Assembly: GCA_002348095.1 (NCBI GenBank) | Contig: DDYT01000012.1 | Location: forward strand, 1 to 34,501 | DNA from: Erysipelotrichaceae bacterium UBA2227 | GTDB taxonomy: Bacteria > Bacillota_I > Bacilli_A > Erysipelotrichales > Erysipelotrichaceae | Direction: 5' to 3' | DNA: 34,501 nucleotides | In this document: piece after piece, positions 29,008 to 34,501 of the stretch | Position numbering within the stretch: position 1 is the stretch's first letter | How the letters are laid out: every line of letters starts with the position of its first letter | The notes under the pieces: model-generated | What the model was told of the DNA's origin: nothing | Seen by the model: only the letters and a program-made list of their open reading frames with translations | Database searches by the model: none | Program-made: the position numbers and the translations under genes

Positions 29008-31338
29008 CTAGTATTCAATGCCGGCAATCAACAAGTGCAACATCACCAAATCCGTAATCGATATCTTCCCGTCACCGTTTAAATCTGCATTACGATTGAC
29101 AAATTCATCAAATGTGCTGACTCCCGAAATCGTCAGATGAAGCATGACCAGGTCGGTAATCGTGATTTTTCCGTCCCCATTGACATCCCCTTTGAGGATC
29201 ACGACTTCGACATCTTCCACGATCAGATACAATAAACCTGCTTCATCTTTAATAAGTTCATAACTGCGCCCCTGATAGTTTAAAACATCCGGCAGTGTCA
29301 GCGCGGTCATCAGCGGTTTATTGAAGTAGACGACATCAGGGAGTACATTGAAATTCGCATTCAGGTCCAATCGGTACTTACCGGCCGGGAAATCATCCAC
29401 ACTGATTGAACCGGAGAAAGCAGCCCCTTTATGATCAAAACGTTGCGTTGCTGATAAAAGGTTCAAATTCAAATTTTCGGGACCGGATAACAGCGGTCTT
29501 GAAATGGATTGATCCGCCTCATTGACAAAGGACAGCTGATACGCAGCGACCGACGGGTATGGAACCGAAAGCCCGCGATTGAACCCAAATCCGCCAAGGG
29601 TAAGGATACCTTCATTCAAAGTGACCGAGTTTATTTCAGCAAGCGGTTCTTTAGTCATCTCCAATGCATCATATACCATCGGTATTTTTTTAGTGCCATT
29701 GCCCGGGTAGATGATCTTAAGATTACCGGCCGGCAAATAGCCAATACTTTTAAACCACTCGTACACAGTCACTTCACTGGCAGATGTATTAAACATGATG
29801 ACTGAATCGGTCAGTGTAACCGGCTGCGTCGACATGATTGATATCCACTGCTCCGTATCTTTCTGATGAAAATCATTGATCAGCACCGAACGTTGCACAG
29901 TTCGTGAAGGAATCACAAACATTGTCGGTGCGGTTGAACTTGGTGTTTTTTTAACTGAAAGATTTCCAGAATCTTCCATTATGGCCAAAGTATAGGTATT
30001 GTAATCCAAAAAACCGTAGTAACGGTCGATACGGTAGGCCCATCCGGCGACTTTATTGCCCCAGTATGGATCCGAGGCATACTTTGTGTTAAAACCGTTA
30101 TTCTTATTTCCCATCACCGATCCGAAAAACCGAAAGTTATCCACACTCAAATAACCGCGCAGATTGCGCCCCATATGTTCGGCGACACTTGCTGAAACAC
30201 TTTCAAACAGATACGCATCTCCTGGGCTGCTGTCAACGGCTCCCCAGCCGAATATGTTGTTTTTCTCGATGGCTAAGCGACTGGTTCCCCGACCGCTTTC
30301 ATGCAATCCCAGTGCATAGACCAATAAGGCGTTCGCTCCGTGACGCAGTTGCCCGTCAATGAAGGCTTTCCCTTCACCATACATGGCACTGGCACCCGAC
30401 TCACCGAAAAAAGTCGCCTTTTTTGTAAATCCCAGCGCAATCAGATAATCATCCAAATGCTTGGCAGATAGATTCGAACTCGACCGCAACGGAAGATACT
30501 GATAATAGTTGAAATACTGCCCAATGTCTTCACCGTTTTTTACCGGCTGAGTCATGGAACGGTCATAAAAATAATGGATCGAATCCCAGCTGAAATACGT
30601 TCCGTTGGCCATCCAATCGGGTGCCTGACCATATACATAAACTCCTAATGTACCGCCTGTGGAAAAGGAAAAAACTTCATGAGATATTTCCCTTACATTA
30701 TAGGTCGTATTGGTCGAAACACGATACTCATTCATGCGGGGTCGGATTTGATAAACGGACAGAGAGCCGGTAAACGAGTTACCACCCAAGGTAATCTGCC
30801 AATTGTTCTCGACATAAATCAAAGGTATGATGTCAATCTGATCCAACCGGACATATCCGGTAAATCCGGAAATCTGCATGTAGACAGCACCGGTCGAGGA
30901 AACAGGATTGTAGGTCAGGGTATCATAATACGCCATGTCCCGATACGCATTCATATACGTCGTATCTCCGCTGAAATTTGCGTTTCGGAAGATGTTCATG
31001 GTGACAGCATTGGCGGTTCCGTCGTTTCGGCGCTGCGGGAATGAACTGGCGATGGCACGGGTAGCCGCAATGATCTTCTCCGGACTCTTGGATGTGTTAT
31101 GTGTAATAACCAAATCCGGATAATCTATTTTTAACAGGTTCATAGATTCTTTGGCAGTCTCGAACGTATCCGTGCACGCTAATACCGTTTTCGTCTGATC
31201 AAAGTTCAGCGAAATGACTGAATATTGCTCAACTGAACACACTAAATCATCTCCGGCGATTACCGGAGTCATGACGACATGTGATGTGATCAGTGTTAAA
31301 AGCAAAATGGCTTTTACATGTTGTATACCAATCTTCAT
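29008..31338 (-). CDS. Secreted dockerin-bearing N-acetylglucosaminidase
   Basis: 776 residues. Signal peptide about 1-29. Residues 325-443 match bacterial mannosyl-glycoprotein endo-beta-N-acetylglucosaminidase/LytD-type hydrolases: HGANALLVYALGLHESGRGT with likely catalytic Glu347, KNNIFGWGA, and a C-terminal YASDPYWGNKVAGWAY. Residues 110-320 contain an uncharacterised domain with GFTGYVRLDQIDIIP. The last 60 residues (717-776) are a type I dockerin: two calcium loops DVNGDGKITITD and DLNGDGKISITD, each followed by LVMLHL. It would cut peptidoglycan glycan strands and be held at the surface through a cohesin, such as the protein encoded next. GAGGT before the ATG at 31338; 14 bp after the preceding gene, 13 bp before the cohesin gene. 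Confidence 0.88.
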   Translation of the reverse strand: MKIGIQHVKAILLLTLITSHVVMTPVIAGDDLVCSVEQYSVISLNFDQTKTVLACTDTFETAKESMNLLKIDYPDLVITHNTSKSPEKIIAATRAIASSFPQRRNDGTANAVTMNIFRNANFSGDTTYMNAYRDMAYYDTLTYNPVSSTGAVYMQISGFTGYVRLDQIDIIPLIYVENNWQITLGGNSFTGSLSVYQIRPRMNEYRVSTNTTYNVREISHEVFSFSTGGTLGVYVYGQAPDWMANGTYFSWDSIHYFYDRSMTQPVKNGEDIGQYFNYYQYLPLRSSSNLSAKHLDDYLIALGFTKKATFFGESGASAMYGEGKAFIDGQLRHGANALLVYALGLHESGRGTSRLAIEKNNIFGWGAVDSSPGDAYLFESVSASVAEHMGRNLRGYLSVDNFRFFGSVMGNKNNGFNTKYASDPYWGNKVAGWAYRIDRYYGFLDYNTYTLAIMEDSGNLSVKKTPSSTAPTMFVIPSRTVQRSVLINDFHQKDTEQWISIMSTQPVTLTDSVIMFNTSASEVTVYEWFKSIGYLPAGNLKIIYPGNGTKKIPMVYDALEMTKEPLAEINSVTLNEGILTLGGFGFNRGLSVPYPSVAAYQLSFVNEADQSISRPLLSGPENLNLNLLSATQRFDHKGAAFSGSISVDDFPAGKYRLDLNANFNVLPDVVYFNKPLMTALTLPDVLNYQGRSYELIKDEAGLLYLIVEDVEVVILKGDVNGDGKITITDLVMLHLTISGVSTFDEFVNRNADLNGDGKISITDLVMLHLLIAGIEY

Positions 31339-31352
31339 AGTACCTCTTCTGG

Positions 31353-32300
31353 TTATTCGATGATCGTGATCTCTATCCACTCCGTCATATTCTCAAAACG
31401 AACTTCAAATATCGTGTTTTGATCCAATAGAGACAACTCGGTCGAATAGACATCGAAAATCAAATACCCTTCTGTATAAACGGATAAGGGAATACCGACC
31501 ATATTACTGAAACCTTCAACGAAGTAGTCTTTGGACATGCTTAAGGAGACCTGACCGCTGGTGATGATCCTGTAACGTCCTTGCGCAATCAGCAGTGTGT
31601 GGTTTTTCAGCGGAGTCAGCGCCACTTTGACCGCATATATCTTAGCGGTCGATGGAAAAGATACTTCCTCGCTGCTGCCGTCATCGTACTTTCTCATAAC
31701 GCCAAAAGATGTCAAATCTTCCAGACCGAGAATTTTGAGCTTATAGGTTTCGTTATCCGTAACAACGCCCGGATCCTCAACATAGCCCAGCATTTCCTTG
31801 ACTCCTTGCGCAAAGGTCAAATCGATTTCTAACTTTATATTTGATTTGAATTTGGTTGTCAGGGTGACTTTGACAGCCTCAGGATTCTTAATGGGAATAA
31901 AAAGATTCACCGTGAATGTCTGCTTGTTGCGAGGCAACTCAAAATCAACCATTTGATAACTTAAGTATAATTTTTTTGACAGCAACTCATCCTGATACAC
32001 ATTGGTCTGAGCCAGAGAAATCTGTTCCGATGTGATCAGCTGATCGATGCCGAAATCCATTGCCGAATCACTGACAAACGTAATCCGGGCTATAACAAAA
32101 GGAAAACTGACTTCATCCAGTTTGTATACCGTATAACCCTCAAAATTAGCTGTGATTACAGGATCTTTCGGATCAACGATCGGATCATCATCCGGATCTT
32201 TTTCTCTGTTAAGAAGCGTATTGATTCCGACACCCAAACCCACTATCAGCAACACGACAAGGGTAGAAATCAGAACTTTCAAAAAAGCATTAAGCTTCAT
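31353..32300 (-). CDS. Membrane-anchored extracellular protein, unknown function
   Basis: 315 residues. A single N-terminal membrane helix (about 7-27) with Lys residues on the cytoplasmic side places the rest outside. A short acidic/proline linker (REKDPDDDPIVDPKDPVI, about 32-50) leads to a beta-rich region of about 260 residues, without cysteine clusters or recognisable catalytic motif. The ATG overlaps the end of the AbiEi-like gene by 11 bp and the stop lies 14 bp before the dockerin glucosaminidase gene, so it belongs to the same operon. It may be a cell-surface partner of the cohesin/dockerin pair, but nothing in its sequence shows a cohesin or dockerin fold. Confidence 0.8.
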   Translation of the reverse strand: MKLNAFLKVLISTLVVLLIVGLGVGINTLLNREKDPDDDPIVDPKDPVITANFEGYTVYKLDEVSFPFVIARITFVSDSAMDFGIDQLITSEQISLAQTNVYQDELLSKKLYLSYQMVDFELPRNKQTFTVNLFIPIKNPEAVKVTLTTKFKSNIKLEIDLTFAQGVKEMLGYVEDPGVVTDNETYKLKILGLEDLTSFGVMRKYDDGSSEEVSFPSTAKIYAVKVALTPLKNHTLLIAQGRYRIITSGQVSLSMSKDYFVEGFSNMVGIPLSVYTEGYLIFDVYSTELSLLDQNTIFEVRFENMTEWIEITIIE

Positions 32301-32943
32301 GATCCATCACCACCGCGTTTATTTTAGCACACATTGGCTCGGCTTTCTCTGTTAATAAGGTGAAATCTTCAATCCATGGCTCAAAAATCAGTTTGACTTT
32401 CTTAAAAATCCGCATTTTCTTTGCATAGCAGATAAGAGCGATCACATCTTTTTTTGGATCTTCGATGTATCCCTCAATCACTTTATGATATGCCTGTGAT
32501 CCGATCATGTTGCGATGACGGATGCAATCCAGTACGGTACGTTCACGGTCCGTAATGTGGATATGATGACCGTTAAACACCGTCTGATCATAACCCAAAA
32601 GAAAATACTTGTTATCGCGATACATTGTTTTAATGTCGAGAAAATCACTGCGATACTTGATCCGGCTCTCATTTTTATTAGCTGCTATATAGATTTGCTT
32701 GGGCTGATGATAAATGTAGCCATACACAAAAGCAGCACTCATCAAACAGAAAAGAGCTTCGGGGAACAGTGAAAAAGCGCACTCATGCTGATGATGAATG
32801 CGATCCGCAGGTACATACAAACCTCTTTTTACCCGTACGATTTTTTGCTGCTCGATCAGATCCTGAATCGTCCGGAACGTAAAACCCGCATCCAATAACC
32901 GCTGCGTTGTATACAAAGGATGATAAAATAATCGTTGGCTCAT
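32290..32943 (-). CDS. AbiEi-like winged-helix protein (type IV antitoxin family)
   Basis: 217 residues. The N-terminal 60 residues show the AbiEi wing pattern (TTQRLLDAGFTFRTIQDLIEQQKIVRVKRGLYVP), with the conserved KRGLYV segment, followed by a C-terminal region with TDRERTVLDCIRHR, which also fits the AbiEi/COG5340 family. AbiEi is the repressor/antitoxin of the AbiE system, but no AbiEii nucleotidyltransferase gene is adjacent; instead its 3' end overlaps the next gene, encoding a surface protein. It may therefore be a stand-alone regulator of the surface operon. ATG at 32943 was chosen over the TTG at 32958; its ribosome site is weak. Confidence 0.8.
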   Translation of the reverse strand: MSQRLFYHPLYTTQRLLDAGFTFRTIQDLIEQQKIVRVKRGLYVPADRIHHQHECAFSLFPEALFCLMSAAFVYGYIYHQPKQIYIAANKNESRIKYRSDFLDIKTMYRDNKYFLLGYDQTVFNGHHIHITDRERTVLDCIRHRNMIGSQAYHKVIEGYIEDPKKDVIALICYAKKMRIFKKVKLIFEPWIEDFTLLTEKAEPMCAKINAVVMDHEA

Positions 32944-32983
32944 ATTTTTTACCCACAATCTTTCATTTTTGTGTCTAGTTAAT

Positions 32984-32989
32984 TATATT
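32984..32989 (-). promoter_or_regulatory. Possible -10 element of the AbiEi-cohesin operon
   Basis: TATAAT on the minus strand within the AT-rich segment between the DUF4097 terminator and the AbiEi-like start. No acceptable -35 is present 16-18 bp upstream, so it is tentative. Confidence 0.35.
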
Positions 32990-33011
32990 TTAGGACAAAA
33001 AAAAGAAGATT

Positions 33012-33040
33012 GCAATAAAAAACATGGGATCAACCCATGT
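33012..33040 (-). terminator. Rho-independent terminator after the DUF4097 gene
   Basis: ACATGGG-TTGAT-CCCATGT followed by TTTTTATT on the minus strand, starting at the stop codon of the DUF4097 gene. Confidence 0.9.
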
Positions 33041-34055
33041 TTATGACGAAATCTCCATTAACTGTACTGATATTACATGTTGCAAGGCCTTCTTTGATGA
33101 TCAGTTGCTGATTGCGATGAAGCTGGTGACTGCTTCCGCCTTCATTGACAATGCAATCCCCTGATACGGATGAGAGTTTTATTTTCGCTGAGTCCGTGTT
33201 GGGCAAGATTATATGCCCATCTCCGTTAACAGTCGTTGCATTAAGTTCCTGAATATCACGAATCTCAATCGTCTGATCGCCATTGGCTGTTTTGACAGTG
33301 AGTTTATGATAAGTTCCGTCGATTTTTACATCGCCGCTGGCTGTATTACATACCAACTTCTCTCCCCTACCCTCTTCGACTGTCACATCTCCGCTGGCAG
33401 AACTGACTTTGATATCCGCAAAGGATCGTTTCATTACGACATCGCCACTGGCCGATGTAATGTCGAACTGCTCAAGTTCACATGAATCGATATCGATATC
33501 TCCGTTAGCCGTCATGACCGTGCATGTTCCCTGAAAGATTACTTTTGAAAATTTCAGGTCACCGCTGTTTGAGATCACTTTAACTGATGTCAGGTGCATT
33601 GGCACAGAGACAGAAATCTGCATATCCGAATGATTGTTTACGGATAACAGCGGTAAAACACGAACCTCAAAAACATCGCCTTTCTGTTCCCCGACCATCG
33701 TCTGAGTAAACTTCGAAAGCAGACTTCCCTTATTGATCATGGTAACTTCAACTTTTCCGTTGAGCGAAGGAATCAACGTCACATCTGCAAACTTTGCATC
33801 AATAACCAGATGATTGACTTTCATCTGAGACTCGGTTTTTTCAGTCTTCTTCTCTTTTCCTGCGGACTCGCGCGGGATCGCTTCAACGATATCCTCAATA
33901 TTCCCAAGATGACTGATGATTTCTTCTTCGGAAAGACCATCGGCTGCACCATCAGCAAAATGAGCTTCAAAATCCGAAATGAGCAACCGGGCAAAATCCT
34001 CGTCCGCTGAAGACAACTGCTTTTTAAGTAAGTCCATATATTCATTCTTTGTCAT
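33030..34055 (-). CDS. DUF1700/DUF4097-type protein (putative beta-helix)
   Basis: 341 residues. The N-terminal 60 residues resemble the DUF1700 (HAAS) helical domain (LLKKQLSSADEDFARLLISDFEAHFADG, then LSEEEIISHLGNIEDIVEAI). Residues about 90-341 match DUF4097: about eight imperfect repeats of roughly 20 residues such as ANGDIDIDS, SASGDVVMKRS, SASGDVTVEEG, TASGDVKIDGT, TVNGDGHIIL and SVSGDCIVNEG, which fold as a right-handed beta-helix. No signal peptide or membrane segment is seen. Such proteins are usually encoded beside PadR regulators, as here, in operons sensing cell-envelope stress, but the function is not known. The ATG has AAGGAGGATC upstream and overlaps the padR-like gene by 14 bp. 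Confidence 0.88.
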   Translation of the reverse strand: MTKNEYMDLLKKQLSSADEDFARLLISDFEAHFADGAADGLSEEEIISHLGNIEDIVEAIPRESAGKEKKTEKTESQMKVNHLVIDAKFADVTLIPSLNGKVEVTMINKGSLLSKFTQTMVGEQKGDVFEVRVLPLLSVNNHSDMQISVSVPMHLTSVKVISNSGDLKFSKVIFQGTCTVMTANGDIDIDSCELEQFDITSASGDVVMKRSFADIKVSSASGDVTVEEGRGEKLVCNTASGDVKIDGTYHKLTVKTANGDQTIEIRDIQELNATTVNGDGHIILPNTDSAKIKLSSVSGDCIVNEGGSSHQLHRNQQLIIKEGLATCNISTVNGDFVINMG

Positions 34056-34368
34056 GATGATCCTCCTTCATCAGTTGATTGACTTTCTCAACAAACTCGA
34101 CCCAACCGGTCTTAAGCTGTTGAAAGTGCTGATGTCCTTCGGTTGTCAGCCGGTAATATTTCCTAGCCGGTCCTTCTGCCGATTCCACTAAATATGTTTC
34201 GAAATAGTTCTCTTCATTGAGCCTGCGCAACACAAGATACAAAGTACCTGCCGCAACAGCCATTTGTTTGGAAATGGCTTCCGTCAGCTGATAACCGTAT
34301 TTATCTCCTTGAGATAACTGTGCCAGCACACATAATTCCAAAACACCTTTTTTGAATTGTGCGTTCAT
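34042..34368 (-). CDS. PadR-family transcriptional regulator
   Basis: 108 residues, the short PadR type. The winged helix is clear: FKKGVLELCVLAQLSQGDKYGYQLTEAISK, then AAGTLYLVLRRLNEENYFETYLVESAEGPARKYYRLTTEG, including the ARKYYRLT wing motif. A C-terminal helix (QHFQQLKTGWVEFVEKVNQLM) should form the dimer. PadR proteins sense small molecules or envelope stress and typically repress their own operon. GGAGG is seven bases before the ATG at 34368. It overlaps the DUF4097 gene by 14 bp, so the pair is translated together. A palindrome on the promoter is a likely operator. Confidence 0.93.
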   Translation of the reverse strand: MNAQFKKGVLELCVLAQLSQGDKYGYQLTEAISKQMAVAAGTLYLVLRRLNEENYFETYLVESAEGPARKYYRLTTEGHQHFQQLKTGWVEFVEKVNQLMKEDHHDKE

Positions 34369-34388
34369 AGATGCCTCCTTATAAGTAC

Positions 34389-34417
34389 AATATATCACAT
34401 TCTATATAGTTATGCAA
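34389..34417 (-). promoter_or_regulatory. Promoter of the PadR-DUF4097 operon
   Basis: Minus strand TTGCAT (34412-34417), 17 bp, TATATT (34389-34394), with TGA just before the -10. The leader to the ATG is only about 13-15 nt. Confidence 0.7.
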
Positions 34418-34422
34418 TATAG
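34402..34422. promoter_or_regulatory. Candidate PadR operator
   Basis: Inverted repeat CTATAT-N9-ATATAG covering the -35 of the PadR promoter, in the position expected for autorepression. It differs from the ATGT-N8-ACAT type described for other PadR proteins, so the assignment rests on position alone. Confidence 0.5.
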
Positions 34423-34465
34423 CTAGTATAAAAAAAACTACATTCAAAAGTCCCAGTGTTTCGAG

Positions 34466-34501
34466 TCACTTGAGTTCATCTTCAACGGTGATCGTACCGT
34501 C
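34466..34501 (-). CDS. 3' end of an unidentified gene cut by the window edge
   Basis: The minus strand reads DGTITVEDELK and then TGA at 34466-34468, open to the window edge. Only 11 codons are visible and no family can be given. The short gap to the PadR promoter fits a gene ending here. Confidence 0.35.
   Translation of the reverse strand, partial: DGTITVEDELK

Noticed and set aside
29008..32300. Cellulosome or plant-polymer degradation cluster
   Set aside because: The only enzyme is a wall-type glucosaminidase; no glycoside hydrolase, carbohydrate-binding module or multi-cohesin scaffold is present.
34430..34470. Terminator after the gene at the right edge
   Set aside because: AGTG-N8-CACT is only a 4-bp stem and the T-run lies too far downstream.
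972..34501. Recent horizontal transfer of any block
   Set aside because: No tRNA, integrase, direct repeats or clear change in codon or base composition was seen at the block boundaries.

Overview
The window comes from a moderate-GC bacterium of the Bacillota. A 979-residue SMC (about 200 residues shorter than the Bacillus type), a DnaE with a degenerate PHP domain, strong AGGAGG ribosome sites and the smc-ftsY-ylxM order suggest the Erysipelotrichia/Mollicutes side of the phylum; this placement is inference. Several genes (smc, ftsY, ackA, the 550-residue membrane protein gene) end in TGA at their expected length, so TGA is a stop and this is not a genetic-code-4 organism. Acetate kinase and a hydrogenase-type NADH diaphorase suggest a fermenting anaerobe. 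No rRNA, tRNA, CRISPR array, insertion sequence or prophage was seen.

Layout. 1-1.6 kb (-): two subunits of an NADH-linked flavin/iron-sulfur module (NuoF/HydB, cut by the window edge, and NuoE/HydC) behind a promoter with a Rex-like palindrome. 1.66-5.2 kb (-): a DUF554 membrane protein, a TrmN6-like methyltransferase and an OmpR-type two-component pair. 5.25-8.3 kb (-): dnaE, interrupted by an in-frame TGA before its OB-fold. 8.36-16.4 kb (-): one compact run smc, ftsY, ylxM, ackA, nrnA-like and an unknown membrane protein, with overlapping or nearly touching ends and a terminator after the last gene. 16.5-18 kb (-): an MscS channel and an XRE-S24 (HdiR/LexA-like) repressor. 18.06-20.1 kb (+): dinB, a small conserved protein and an SRAP (YedK/HMCES) gene, divergent from the repressor, with two perfect 21-bp palindromes lying in the two promoters; this looks like a compact DNA-damage regulon. 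20.2-20.7 kb (+): a four-helix membrane protein. 20.7-24.1 kb (-): an oligopeptide/dipeptide ABC importer with binding protein and two permeases but no ATPase. 24.3-27 kb (-): tex and a GNAT acetyltransferase.

27-33 kb (-) is the most distinctive part: an AbiEi-like winged-helix protein, a membrane-anchored protein of unknown fold, a secreted glucosaminidase ending in a type I dockerin, and a membrane-anchored protein with an N-terminal cohesin-like domain and three cadherin-like repeats. The four genes are overlapping or 13-14 bp apart and end at one terminator. Together they suggest a small cohesin-dockerin system that tethers a peptidoglycan hydrolase to the cell surface. 33-34.4 kb (-): a PadR regulator and a DUF1700/DUF4097 protein, then the last codons of another gene at the edge.

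Nearly all genes except dinB, its two followers and the four-helix protein are on the minus strand. Start sites were moved inward from the longest open frame wherever a clear Shine-Dalgarno sequence pointed to an internal ATG.
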